Assembly: GCF_041381155.1 (NCBI RefSeq)
Contig: NC_091135.1
Span: 3,179,620-3,243,619, forward strand
Source: Argopecten irradians
Taxonomy: Eukaryota; Mollusca; Bivalvia; Pectinida; Pectinidae
Direction: 5' to 3'
DNA: 64,000 nt
Of this stretch, positions 37,419-48,972 are shown in pieces. The stretch's first letter is position 1; every line of letters starts with the position of its first letter. The notes under the pieces were generated by a model that did no database searches, was not told the DNA's origin, and worked only from the letters and a program-made list of their open reading frames with translations. A program made the translations under genes and the position numbers.

Positions 37419-38795
37419 AAAAGTGCAACGCATGCTTAACATACGTTTGAAAAAACATGCGTTAAACGTATGTTTAAAACAGGCGTTTTACGTACGTTTT
37501 GGCCACCATGCGTAAAACGTACGTTTGAACAAAACATGCGTTAAACGTATGTTTAACATATTTTACGTACGTTTGTTTTCCACCACATGTAAAACGGACG
37601 TCTGTTAAATCAACCCTACTTATTACATATAAAGCATTAGTTTTATTGTTAAGACCTGCAATAGTTTTTTTCTCAAAAATGGCTCATATGCAAATACATG
37701 CTAAATATCCTCTAAGTTTTGGTTTCATGTTATCTATATATGTCTTCTACCAACATATAGCGAACCTCATACTAGCCTCATGATGGAATAAAACAGCTTC
37801 AATATCGTATGATGATACTCGTAGGTCTACAATTATATGTACATCTACTGATTGTGAACAGAAGCAAAACCGCTAATGTGGATTCCGTCTTTTAAAATTT
37901 TAATTTTAACAGTTTTAAAAACTAATGCTCTGAATACATATGATCAATATCTGCTGACCAGCGCTTCATGATGTACAATATAGTAGGTCTACATCTGTTG
38001 TTTGATCATCCTCGATACTCCAGGGGTTCCGATCACTTACGATATATGTAGAGATCGTAAGTGATCGCAACCCCTGGAGTATCGAGGATGCTTTTTGATC
38101 TACGAGATCATGAGTTTATGTCTTAGAATTGACATTATACATGTAGCTAAGGATTATACGTGTAGCTTCATTATGCATATGTAAAGGAAAAAAATGTATT
38201 TATACGTACAATGTGCAAACATAACATAAATTAATTTATGGACTCACTGAGCAAGAATTTGAAAACAATTGAAGATTGGGAACGACTTTAGTAAAGATTT
38301 TAGCCTTTATTAAAAATGTAAGTGATGAAGTGGCGTTAAGGACAAATTGATGTAGGAAAAATAAAATCATCCTAAGATTATGAAATTTATTAATATGTAG
38401 TCACTCATTAGTAAATACAACAAACTAAGTATGAAAAAATATCAGTCACTGGACAGGAACCGATAATAAAAATAAAATGGAATTAATTTTTTTTTTTTTT
38501 TTTTTTTTTGAAAATGACAAATATATGGTGCAACTTCAAAGGCCATGTAAATGTACATATTTAAAAAACAAAAAAAAAGTTGATTTTGTAACTGGATCAA
38601 ACGTATGTAAAACACATGTTATGATACGTCCGTATTACATGCGTTTATGTTTTACGTCTGTTTACCATGCGTATTACGCATGTTTAACACACGTATTACA
38701 TACGTTTCGTACGTACGTTTTACATGCGTGGTCCTCAACATACGTTTTACATGCGTTTTATAACGTACGTAAAACGTGTATGCACTTTTCCCTGT
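37419..38795. mobile_element. Candidate DNA element with ACGTACGTTTTAC-motif inverted ends
   Basis: The left end reads AAAAAAGTGCAACGCATGC. The reverse complement of the right end reads GGAAAAGTGCATACACGTT. Each is followed by 150-190 bp of repeated, partly palindromic motifs such as AACGTACGTTT, ACATGCGTTTTAC and AAACGTATGTTT. The interior is AT-rich, contains the palindrome at 38007-38090 and has no coding frame. The layout resembles the TTGGCC element at 9368-12804 with a different motif. Confidence 0.6.
38007..38090. repeat. 84-bp palindrome nested in the 37419-38795 element
   Basis: Arms CATCCTCGATACTCCAGGGG and TTCCGATCACTTACGAT pair with GATCGTAAGTGATCGCAACC and CCTGGAGTATCGAGGATG around a short loop, with one mismatch. 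GC-richer than its surroundings. Probably a separate foldback insertion. Confidence 0.85.
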
Positions 38796-39088
38796 CTATA
38801 TTATTACTAAAACACAAAACATGCATTATGTGTTGTTAATCTGAAGGTTTAGATTCGAATTTCCTCACAAAATCGTACAGCATTTATGATTATGTAGAAT
38901 TTGTATCCAGGGATTCAAATAAAAAAACCTGACAGCTTCCACCCTGATCAGGACTAGACGATTAAAATTGGTGTCGTAAATCGTGAGGTCGAGGCCCGAA
39001 TAGTTCGTCACTTTAGCTTCTTTATTATTATATAGATACATCGTTATGTATCTTGTATATAGAATACAAGTTAGAACAAAATGAAGCA

Positions 39089-39500
39089 TGGATTCGTACC
39101 AGTTGTACTAAAATGATACGGCACCGCCAAATGGAACGCGTTTGGATTTTTCCATGATTGCGGCACCCATATGAAAGATACGCTTCGAATATAAAAGCCA
39201 AGTATTTTCAGTGTTGATAAAATTGATATAAAAGTAAAACATAATTAATTTCGAAATATATCAAAATCAATAATCCGCGTAATTTCTTCGGATATAAATG
39301 ATGATTTCCGTCTTGTTTTCAACAAGAAAGACATTCCGATTACAAATGAAAAATCTCGGGTCCCGTCATCTTGCATCCAAATGGTACGCTTCTGAATACG
39401 AACCACTTGTACCAGTACAGTCACGGCTCGTTCCATTTGAGATACAACAGATTAGTATCGATTCTACTGGTACGAATCTGCAAATGGAACGCACGGCTAG
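39089..39500. mobile_element. Small element with motif-bearing inverted ends, ~410 bp
   Basis: The left side has GATTCGTACCAGT and, about 40 bp on, CAAATGGAACGC. The right side on the minus strand has GATTCGTACCAGT followed by CAAATGGAACGAG. Further copies of AAATGG(A/T)ACGC and TACCAGT occur between. The ends are thus inverted and share spaced short motifs. Confidence 0.5.
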
Positions 39501-39807
39501 AATTAACTCAAAGCCATGAATGTGAAAGGCGTTAAATTTAGAATACAGCTAAACAAACACTAGTTAGTACCGTGGACGGAGAGGAGGGGTGATGGCTATT
39601 ATCAGTAATAGAGCAGAGAATACATACTCTTCCATACCATGCAATAATGTGGCCAGGCTTTATTCTTTCTGTGATAAACGTTTCATCTCATAACTGTCAT
39701 TTAAACGATTACTACCTCCTTGTATTTGTATCTCTATTCGTTATATGTATTTTTCATTTGCTATAGTTTTGCTTGATTCACTTAATGAATATATTTGGAC
39801 TTTTCAG

Positions 39808-42561
39808 ATGGACATCAGGTGTGGAGTGGCCAATGTTATGTTCACACTGGTCCTATTTATCGTTTTTACTACTACTGCAAGTCCGGTCCCCAACGAATTT
39901 CTAATACGTTCCCATGAGCCATCATTCAGTCCTGACTTCGATAAGGAGGATAGCGAGGTCACAGTTCGGAGTGTCTTTAAAAGGTTCGCTCATCACGATT
40001 CTAGTGGGGCATTTTTAAACCATTTTCCAGCTTCTAATCCACTTTCACAAACTCGTATGACCCGTCAAAGAGGGAGTTTACGGCATACAAATGGTGTTCA
40101 TAGCAAAGCATCGACGCCGTCATCAGCATTCCGTCATACAGAGAAAATCGTTGAAAAACCTAATGGCAAATGGACCAGAAACCTCTACAAGTCTAAACAG
40201 CGTCCGGTGAATGGTATTCCAAATGCTCTTCGTGAGACTTCTGGTCCGGCAAGATATGGACAAAATGACACAAGTACTGACAGAAACATCAGGATCCAAG
40301 AATGGAAGGATGTGTCTGATAGACTGATGGAGTCCTGGAGTTATATTGTTGGTGATACTACAACACAGGCGGATGTTGGGTACATGTCAGGCTCCCCAGA
40401 CTGGAATTCCAAAACCACTCCAGTTTTACGGGAGAGTGTTCAACATGGACCCGTGAGGACGCGAGTGCCGACCACCATACACACAATTATGGGTTATGAC
40501 GAGAAAATGTTTACAACAGTTGCGACGAAACCCCTGTATCATTTTACCGGAAAGCATGGTACCAAACCAAGGATGTATGGCACAACAAAGTCTTCACAAT
40601 TTTCTGATCATTCCCATAAAGGTCATAACGAGGAACCCGTTGTATACGGAACAACAAAGCAAACAAACCCAACCCTTAATTCAGGGAAACATTTCGACCT
40701 TTCGAACGGTGGGTATCATACCAAACACCTGTCATATAGTTCTGATAAGTCAAAATCTATTTTAAATAGAGGTCATACTACAAAACCTTATTTACATCGC
40801 ACCAGTACTTCAGAGCCGTATATATACCCGGGGACTAAATCTGCTGTGGCACCACGTGTATCCCCGATAGTGACGCCGATGATCACAACACGACACGTGG
40901 ATGGTGGATATATCATCAAGCCGCACATGTTACAAGAAAGTGTGTACCCGAAACCTTCACAGGTTCATACCAGGACGTTAATACCAGAAAGCTGGAAAAT
41001 AGTCGATTATGGCAAACCGAACACTTCCATACCTGTGTCTGATTCGAAACATTCTGGTCAGACTCTCAAGAATGAGCTAACTGAAAACAAAGGCTACACG
41101 ACAGAGGTTCCATACTGGACCAATACTTATAACACACTCAAGACTGAGGCGTCAACTCATACAACCAAGATTGGAACCAATGGATACCGTGAAGATCTAA
41201 CTAATCATGTAAGCCCTATTATCTCGACAACTGTAAACCCGCCAATCAGAACAGTCCAGACAGACAGCGTTATCTCGGTACCTGATACGTCTCAGGCAAT
41301 CAGCTCTTCTACATCAAGTACAAACTCGCTTGCTGAAGATATTATCACTCAACTAGGTAATATGTATAAAGCAAGTTATACGACTTATAGTCCAGAAAAC
41401 AGTAACATTCAGCATACTTCAACCAACACGTACCAACAATCACCAGACATGATTGAACAAACAAATCCAACTCTAACAACACCTGTGGCCAAACCTACAC
41501 AACAAAATGGATGTTGTAACGATACATCGCCGAAGGAACAGAAGGATATTCCTCAGACAGTTATGACATACAGCACGACTACGGGTGATGGTGTAGGTAC
41601 TACAACAGACCATGTCATACAGCCAATTAGAATCGAGTCAACATTAGATCCGCCAATCACAACCATAGCTGCTATCGATGCTAAGGTGTTGGGTACAGCT
41701 AAGACAGTATTACCTAAAACAAATAGACATAAAGTTCAGTATGGGGACGTGAATAAAAAACGGTCTTTTACGAAAACGAGTCCGATAAAAGTTTATGACT
41801 TAACTGACCCTGTACATTTAGGCGTAAACATATCTGAACGTATAACAAAGGAATCGTCAATTCCCAGATCGAATTTTACAAACGTACATATTATCGCAAC
41901 GTCAAAGATGGAAATGCCAAACTCCCAGTATGACAACAGAGACAAACCAGTTCTGTCCACGAATATAACAGGTGTAAATAAAAGCGTCAAACATTCTATC
42001 CATTTGCTTAAAAGCACAGATCGACCATTATTGACAAAGTTGAAAAGCGAGGTAGGTCTTTTAAAATCGTCTAAATATCAGGATAAACACCTATCTTTAA
42101 TGCAACAGAAACCAAAATCTGTGGCACGCAAGCACCATACAAAACCAAAGAGCAACAAGGGGACACAAATGGACAAGATAGAATGGCTGTCAAGACTAAA
42201 ACACCACCATAGAGGGAGTATAAGTCGTAATCCGGGTACTAGTTACTATAGTAACAACCAGACTGTCCACATCGATAGTGATATCAACTATATCAAACGC
42301 GCTGTCAAAGTGATCAAGGGACTTATTAACAAGATACAGGGCAAGCCAATCGTCAAGTCGATACCCAAACCTGAGAGACAAAAGTATCTTCTGATACCAC
42401 TCAGTAATCTAACATTTACAGAGATAAAACAGAAATTACTGGGCTATCAGCTATACATGAAAACATTTCAAAATTCTCACTTATCTGACCAAGACTTAGT
42501 CAGTGATGTCAAACCTCAAACTGATAGACCCATTATAATAGACCAAAGGCCAGAACAATGA
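39808..42561 (+). CDS. SEC2: secreted T/S/H/K-rich protein, 917 residues
   Basis: The ATG at 39808 follows directly on a TTGGACTTTTCAG splice acceptor. The 21 in-frame codons upstream are therefore intronic and not part of the protein. Residues 1-25 are a signal peptide (MDIRCGVANVMFTLVLFIVF, cleavage likely after TTAS). A dibasic KR at 58-59 could be a processing site. The body is low complexity, rich in Thr, Ser, His, Lys and Tyr, with scattered GTTK, TTKP and HTTK motifs at ~220-400 and T-rich stretches at ~500-620. The last 150 residues are Lys-rich and more helix-prone (IKRAVKVIKGLINKIQGK, LTFTEIKQKLLGYQLYMK). The only cysteines I see in the mature part are an adjacent pair (NGCCND). No known family recognised; composition fits an extracellular matrix or secretory product. 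Confidence 0.85.
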   Translation: MDIRCGVANVMFTLVLFIVFTTTASPVPNEFLIRSHEPSFSPDFDKEDSEVTVRSVFKRFAHHDSSGAFLNHFPASNPLSQTRMTRQRGSLRHTNGVHSKASTPSSAFRHTEKIVEKPNGKWTRNLYKSKQRPVNGIPNALRETSGPARYGQNDTSTDRNIRIQEWKDVSDRLMESWSYIVGDTTTQADVGYMSGSPDWNSKTTPVLRESVQHGPVRTRVPTTIHTIMGYDEKMFTTVATKPLYHFTGKHGTKPRMYGTTKSSQFSDHSHKGHNEEPVVYGTTKQTNPTLNSGKHFDLSNGGYHTKHLSYSSDKSKSILNRGHTTKPYLHRTSTSEPYIYPGTKSAVAPRVSPIVTPMITTRHVDGGYIIKPHMLQESVYPKPSQVHTRTLIPESWKIVDYGKPNTSIPVSDSKHSGQTLKNELTENKGYTTEVPYWTNTYNTLKTEASTHTTKIGTNGYREDLTNHVSPIISTTVNPPIRTVQTDSVISVPDTSQAISSSTSSTNSLAEDIITQLGNMYKASYTTYSPENSNIQHTSTNTYQQSPDMIEQTNPTLTTPVAKPTQQNGCCNDTSPKEQKDIPQTVMTYSTTTGDGVGTTTDHVIQPIRIESTLDPPITTIAAIDAKVLGTAKTVLPKTNRHKVQYGDVNKKRSFTKTSPIKVYDLTDPVHLGVNISERITKESSIPRSNFTNVHIIATSKMEMPNSQYDNRDKPVLSTNITGVNKSVKHSIHLLKSTDRPLLTKLKSEVGLLKSSKYQDKHLSLMQQKPKSVARKHHTKPKSNKGTQMDKIEWLSRLKHHHRGSISRNPGTSYYSNNQTVHIDSDINYIKRAVKVIKGLINKIQGKPIVKSIPKPERQKYLLIPLSNLTFTEIKQKLLGYQLYMKTFQNSHLSDQDLVSDVKPQTDRPIIIDQRPEQ

Positions 42562-42817
42562 AACCTAAACACCATACCACAGGTCTCAAAAACATATATA
42601 AAAAAATCCTTGACTTATTTCTTTCTAAATTTATCGGCCAAAAAATAATTATCCATTAACTGCTCAGCGAAATACTATTGCCATCAAATTTCGGTAAATG
42701 AACGGGTGACAGTAATTGGAATAACGTGTAATGGCTTTATTTATCTTTACTCTTTTATTGTAATGGTAGGCGTCTTCACAGCAATAGTTCCATATTGGTG
42801 TTTCACGTAAGATCAGA

Positions 42818-42823
42818 AATAAA
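42818..42823 (+). terminator. Polyadenylation signal candidate for SEC2
   Basis: AATAAA lies about 257 nt after the stop codon. Confidence 0.5.
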
Positions 42824-45216
42824 AGTATAATTTAATGGTACATTGCCAGTTAACAACAATTACCGTACCCCTATGATCTAGGTAAACTTTGTGTTTGATA
42901 CAGTAAGCACTTAAGGCTACACCAAAGTTAGCTATTGTGACAAACACACATCATTTGAGTGAAAACACGTGCGTAAAATGAGTACATACGTAGGTACATC
43001 ATGATTCTTATTACAAAATGTTACAGGAAATGTGAAAAGGTCAACATATGCATGAATCATTCGTCGATCGTTTAGTTTACCATCAATAAAATTGTGTTTT
43101 GCCTGATCACAAAAACTATCACTGATAGAAAACACCGCTTAAATATCACAAACAGTTCATAAAACCTGCGCCGCATGACATTTGTTTCGGGTTCTATTGT
43201 GACATTCGATGACATAATGGGGATGAATGAAAGTGTATGTTTATTCCAATATAAAGCTTACATCATTTGAGATTCATTATCTATAGATCAGGGTTGTGAT
43301 GTGATGGTATAACTATGGCCTATATACTCTAGGGTTGGTTTTGATACTTTTGTGTGTACGTGGTTTGGTGCTATAACATTACAAAATTCAAAGTTTATTT
43401 GAAATAAACTTCAAAGCAGTTATTTAGAATATACTTTTTTGTATTATAAATGTATCTAGTTGTATAGTTAAAATTTTATTCAAGTTTATTTTCATAATTC
43501 AATCTTATCATTAAAACATTCCCTTTTTTAAACTCTTCCCCCCCATGACAAATCGTTTGGCCGTTGATTCACAACCAAACAATGGCGACATTACAATTTT
43601 TTAAGACGATAACAATGTTTAAGCCATTAAAAATGCATCCACAATCTGAATGATTAAAGATAATATTAATGTTGGTCTGTTTTATTTTGTTTTACGCCCT
43701 TATCACAGAAAGCAATTGATACCAAATGTAGTTTTTAACGGCTAGTGCCGAAAATGCTACTTTTGTCCATGTAGATATAGGTTACATTATAGGAATGACG
43801 AGAAGAACACGATATGATAGTGGCCGTGTCACACAGATGTTTTAAGTGTAATGGGACGTGAACTTTGTGTCCTGAATTCAGAAAATTCAGATGATATACA
43901 TGAACGAGTATAGTCTGTGACACCTAAATCTATATACGGTTTACAACTCATCTATTTACTTCAGTTTGGTCATGCCGACCTCAGTTCTTAATACACATGT
44001 CAACTACAAAACGCTGGCACGCTAGACAATGGGAGATAACTTCTGGATAAACACAGTACGATCCCTTCTATAACTGAACAGGTGTATGGTCCAATCTAAA
44101 AATCTATAATGTTTCCTCCTAAATAACCTATAAACCAAGGTGTCATAAATTGTTGTAATATATCAAGATCAATAATAAATGCAGTTTCATGTGAATTTTG
44201 CCTATTTTTCCTTAATTTGCCGTTTATATATTTAATTAATATTTTCTGTGAAATTTTTCTTTCTAATTAATATCAGCAAATACATGTACATAGAGCTTAT
44301 TGCATATATTTAATTTTTAGCAGCAATAAAGAGGTATTAGTCTTGAGTAGCTATCATACATTCTATATACTTTGAGAAAATACCGTGATTTATGTTAGTA
44401 GAGCCATATAATAGATTTGACGATTTAAAGAGAAGAATGGTTAAAGTTTCTTCATTTTTCATTTGGCCTAAACCTTTTTGAAATATTATAAATATATTTT
44501 TTTTTAAAAGTTCTTTTTAATAACTGCTTCACTATCATATTCGTCATTTAAAGGCTAATAAACAATCTTTTATGTTTATACATACAAGATTGAGACCCAG
44601 TCAAATAGGGGAAGCCTAAGTCATAAAGTGGTCGAGTCGGAGATCGTAAACCACTCGCTACTGCTAGACATGCTGGTGTGAATTTGTCATTTCACCGTAC
44701 TTTGACGTTAAGTTTAACAATAACTATGTGGTTTTTTTCTGTTAATGTTTTTGTTTATCGTTTCACAGTACAAAGCAAACACACCCGCACTTAGAACTAC
44801 GCGTAAACAATTCAGGGCCCTGTTGTTTAATGGGTAAGTAGGCTAATCATAGTTTAACGATAGTTTTCATATCCAGATTAAATAATTTCTGGTAATACTA
44901 ATTTATATTTAACAAGATTCCTAAGTCCTCCTCCGATCTGTACCTACTAACAAAAGAAAGCATACTCACAGATTTTGTAGCAAAGCGAAATGAACATTGC
45001 GTTGATCAAGTAATTAAACTAATCATTTTTTTAACAACTGAACCAAGGTGTCGATATATGTCCGTTTTGGTATTGCTTTATCTGGGGTCATTGTTGCTCA
45101 CGTGCTACATTGTACCATTATTAGGAAAACGAACGGAGCATTATGCTCATACAGATTTTGATGTCTACATACAGCCTTTCAAATCTACATAGTGTATTGG
45201 TGAAACCCCTATTTAA
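42824..45216. other. Intergenic, 2.4 kb; possible tRNA-derived SINE head
   Basis: Mostly AT-rich. Near 44620-44700, AGTGGTCGAGTCGGAGATCG and CCACTCGCTACTGCTAGAC resemble the head of a tRNA-derived SINE, but no B box or tail is clear. A short inverted repeat AAGTTTATT/AATAAACTT lies at about 43398. No gene. Confidence 0.4.
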
Positions 45217-45440
45217 AGATGTTCCATTGAAGACAGAGTGTAGATAATATTTATCAGTTGTAAAATAATTTCCCCCCCAAAAATCAGTACCTCATTTCAT
45301 ATCGGGCGTAGTTTCATGATTTTTTACGGGATGCAATTAATGACTTTAAATACTTTTATATTGAAGTCAAATAAGGAGCTCAAACTTTTGAATGAAGACT
45401 ATAGTTCAATATCGTTACCAAAGGAAATTTATTCATCTGC
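45217..45440 (+). repeat. Dispersed repeat family R1, copy C
   Basis: AAAGATGTTCCATTGAAGAC followed by AGAGTGTAGATAATATTTAT aligns with the 81-bp core. Then CAGTACCTCATTTCATAT, TTTTACGGGATGCAATTAAT and AAGGAGCTCAAACTTTT align with copies A and B. Confidence 0.65.
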
Positions 45441-45455
45441 TCTTGTTTTTGATTT

Positions 45456-45610
45456 AAGGATTAACTTGAATAGAATTTTTATGTTATGGAGATATAACAC
45501 AAAAATCTGAGTGTACTCTAAATAAACCGCGAAGCGGTTTATGATGAGAGTACACTCAGATTTTTGTGTTATATCTCCATAACATAAAAAATCTATTCAA
45601 ATTAATCCTT
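45456..45610. repeat. 155-bp near-perfect palindrome with nested hairpin
   Basis: Arms of about 65 bp run from AAGGATTAA through GTTATGGAGATATAACACAA and AAATCTGAGTGTACTCT. The centre holds a second hairpin, ATAAACCGC-GAA-GCGGTTTAT. There are few mismatches between arms. No coding content. A foldback MITE or young inverted duplication. Confidence 0.9.
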
Positions 45611-46464
45611 ATAATTCAATTTACTAAAGATAATCTCTTCAATACTCAAAATTAATTTTTGGGATTCTTTTGTCTATGAAATCATTATGCCGTCATCTCA
45701 GCCAATTAGAAGCAACGTCACAAACGGCGACGCCTTTTTTTCCTTTATGGGCTTATATAGTATTTTTTAAGCCAATAAAATGCTCGTAACAAGCAAAACT
45801 GAATTATAGATAAATAAAATTCGTCGGCGGTGTAGCATATTTAAAGTTGTTAGTTTCCATTGCATATTTTAAAATACATTAATGTTTTAATCATCTTGAA
45901 TAACCCACCGACTTTATCTCAGTGACCAAACTAGCCAGTTTTTTACGTAATACTGATTTTTCATTTATTTTTTCTTTCTGTACATTTTGTTAATATATCA
46001 ACGAACCAAATTATTTTTATAACAAAGACGACAGTCAATAAAACATGGTAACCCACGACTTCTTCTAAATATAGCTCATAAAAGATTTCACTTCGTGGAA
46101 TACATTGTCACTTTTATCGCCAAACAGCAGGAACGACATCTTTTCAAAACATTCCTAACTCTGTCATATGTGACGTCAGCATTACCCCGGAGGGGCTTGT
46201 CACCGATTCCTATCTGACAGGCGACACAAAACACATTATATTAGGTCCTGGTCTATCATAGAGCGCCTATCACTCATCGCTGATCAAAACCCTGAAACGA
46301 CATGAAAAACATAAAACTGCAGCACACAGGTATCAAACAGGTAAAAACGTTGTGTTATGGTGAGTACATACTCTGCCACAGTCGGCTGATGTATGACAAC
46401 GAGTAGGAACCACGAGTTTGAGGATATATAACTAGGCATTACTATAAACAGACTTATGTCGTGT
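45611..46464. other. Intergenic, nothing supported
   Basis: A stretch at 45685-45740 (GTCATCTCAGCCAATTAGAA, CAACGTCAC) loosely resembles 32795-32830. No gene. Confidence 0.45.
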
Positions 46465-46625
46465 CTTCATGTCTTAATACCTTCAGACTTAAAGTTATAT
46501 ATGCCGTATTTGTCGTACTCACAAGCTTTTAATATGTTATTTATTACCAAAAGTTACCAACATTTTGAGAATTACAATACTTTCAATGTAAAGGTTTTTA
46601 TTTTACAAGTACAAATAAGAACCGA
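46465..46625 (-). repeat. Dispersed repeat family R2, partial minus-strand copy
   Basis: On the minus strand, ACATTGAAAGTATTGTAATT continuing CTCAAAATGTTGGTAACTTT, followed by ATAACATATTAAAAGCT and AAATACGGCATATATA, matches about 21440-21560. Confidence 0.7.
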
Positions 46626-46636
46626 TTTTTTTTTGC

Positions 46637-46720
46637 AGTACGTAATACCTAAAACATAATACGTAATACATAATACATAATACGTAATACATAGCATAAT
46701 ACGTAATACATAATACGTTA
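46637..46720. repeat. Simple repeat of TAATACGTAATACATAA type
   Basis: Irregular 8-18 bp units built from AATACGTA and AATACATA. Confidence 0.7.
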
Positions 46721-46879
46721 ATAAATCGCGCACGAAAATAATACAATAATTCTTAGTACAAATTCCTTTGAAATAAAATATAGTAATTAGTTATTTTGAA
46801 TATATTTATATTGTTCTTTTCAATTATCAGCGACCATGACCTGTCTATATTAATTTCAAGTTAACGGGTACCAATTATG

Positions 46880-47155
46880 ACAAAAACCATCAAACGTTTG
46901 TTCTGAATAGGTCTTAGAGGTAATGTTACTATATAGTAATTTAATTTCATGGATGTGAATTTTCGTGATTGACTGTTATTCGCGGGGATTTTTTTGCGAA
47001 TTCTTCTAGTCCCATTCTTATGACAGGCTATAATACGTGAAACCATGATTTAAATAAATTTCGCGGGGTATTAAACTAGCTTCACGATTTTGGATCGATC
47101 CTCGAATTTAGCAAAATTAAAAACTCCCGCGAATATTAGCGACTATGGAGTATAT
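46880..47155. repeat. Degenerate CGCG-bearing inverted repeat
   Basis: ATTCGCGGGGATTTTTTTGC on the left and, in reverse orientation, AACTCCCGCGAATATTAGCG on the right; TTTCGCGGGGTATTAAA lies between. Related fragments occur near 31686 and 51722. Probably an old MITE. Confidence 0.45.
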
Positions 47156-48569
47156 ATATCTACATTAAGCAGTTTACCATCCTACTAACGCATCTAATCA
47201 TTAAGTGACAATCTGCCATCATGTCTGTCACTACTATTGCCTACAGGGCCACACTATAACCACCAGTTACATGTCTCTGAAGCCTAACAATAGATAGTCT
47301 GTATAGGAAAACCTGTAAACATATTAAGGTAATTAAACAGACGTAATAGGAACGAAATATATCAAATAAATATAAAGTTTGATCAAACCATTAATTTCTG
47401 TATGATTTACTGCTTTAAGACCATTTATAGTTACTTGTATAAGTCATCGGTTAAAATTTATTTAATTTTGAGCTTTTAATATTTTTCTGAAAGCAACAGT
47501 ATCGGGTTTTTTTTCTTTTTTTTTTTCGAAACTCCAAAAATCGATAACTGATAAAGGAAACTCAAACTCGAAAGAAATGTGTGTAAAATGTAAAATACAT
47601 TAATTATTGTGCGGCAAAGGTCATGATTTAGGGGTCATTTAGCGGTGTAACATAGTTTCTTAGGACATCATACTTTGTTACATAGAACGTGAGGACAAGA
47701 GCACCTCATTCCTTTAAAAATGCAAGAAGAAAATTTCAGCTATGGTTAATATTTTTATTACCTTTTTTACTACTACATTTCACGAAAACATTATGTTATT
47801 ATGAATCTTACACATCCACGAAATACTTAAATGGAAACATATTACGTGGACTGGGAAATCCACAAATAATTTATCCGTCGCCATAATATATATATATATA
47901 CAGTACAGTCATCCTTCATTACGGCATATTTTATAACAGCGCTGACCTTTCATTCTTTAGACCCTAAGTGACCTATGTGTCAGAGGTCATTAGGATATAA
48001 CCTAACATATTAATACTGCAAGAAAGGGTGTGAACGCCACGGGTTGAGTTTTGCATCGTGGTATGATGATAGCCGGAAGACTAAGAACAATTCGAAAATC
48101 CAATCTAATTTTATGTGGTTTCATTTTTTATTCGATAATGTGTTACCAATGAATAATGATTCTCTTCTACATTATTGTAATATTTGAAACATATAACATA
48201 TGCTTGATCAAACGCTACGAACATATACCAAGAACTCGAGTTAACATGGACAAGTTCCATAAAAGAGAAACATGAAGGTCACAAACTGCAAGTAAACGAT
48301 ATGTTTGTCTATTTCTTATTCAGTCCAGGTGTCAATCAAAATTAGATTAAAAATTAAGTTATCTGCTATTTAATTTTCAATAGTTTCTTCTGTTATAAAT
48401 TCATATTTACTTTTAGCTCGTGCAGATTTTTACTAGGAAATGTACCTTCTTCACTTTGATTTTCTAGAATCGTTCTATTCGATATGATGTGTTCTCTGAT
48501 TTTCCGACCAATGGAAACTGACGCCTGAATTCATGCTGTGATGGTGTTAATACTGATAACTAACATACA
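47156..48569. other. Intergenic, nothing supported
   Basis: AT-rich. A short frame at 47689-47886 has a hydrophobic run but no start or splice context that supports a gene. Confidence 0.5.
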
Positions 48570-48972
48570 GGGGATAATGGTAATAGGGAAACATTATCTC
48601 ACCTATTTTATAACTGTCCATATACAACTCAATTCGTTGAGAAAGTAAGTACTCAGATTTTAGAAAAAATACCAAATCCGGAACCTGCTATAGAAAAAGA
48701 TATACTCTTAGGATCTCTTAATTACCATAAACAAGCAACAAACTGCATGGAAAATACAGTACTCTTGCCTATAGAGTACATAATATGGTTGATAATGAAC
48801 CAGAAAAGCATGCTATTATAAAGCAACTGGACTCAACTCTGCTTTAATACAATTAAAGAATTTATTACTTACATATATCTATCTCTATGTCAAAACTAGC
48901 TACAACAAAGACAAAGAAAAAGAGATGGAAATAATTAGACTGAAAGAGATAGTAAAAACAAGTGTTGTATAG
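48570..48972 (+). mobile_element. LINE 3' fragment (C-terminal end of a non-LTR reverse transcriptase ORF)
   Basis: From GGG at 48570 one frame reads NRETLSHLFYNCPYTTQF continuing VEKVSTQIL, the typical ET-x-HLF-x-NCP segment downstream of LINE reverse transcriptase. It stays open for about 85 codons. A shifted frame then reads a K/E-rich tail (YNKDKEKEMEIIRLKEIVKT) and stops at 48972. So at least one frameshift or stop separates the parts, and everything 5' of this is absent. A dead, 5'-truncated copy. Confidence 0.6.

Noticed and set aside
39745-39807. Upstream start for SEC2 adding 21 residues
   Set aside because: These codons lie before a strong splice acceptor and the signal peptide begins at 39808.
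44620-44700. tRNA gene or SINE
   Set aside because: An A-box-like stretch is present, but no paired cloverleaf, B box or tail is visible, so I only mention it within the intergenic entry.
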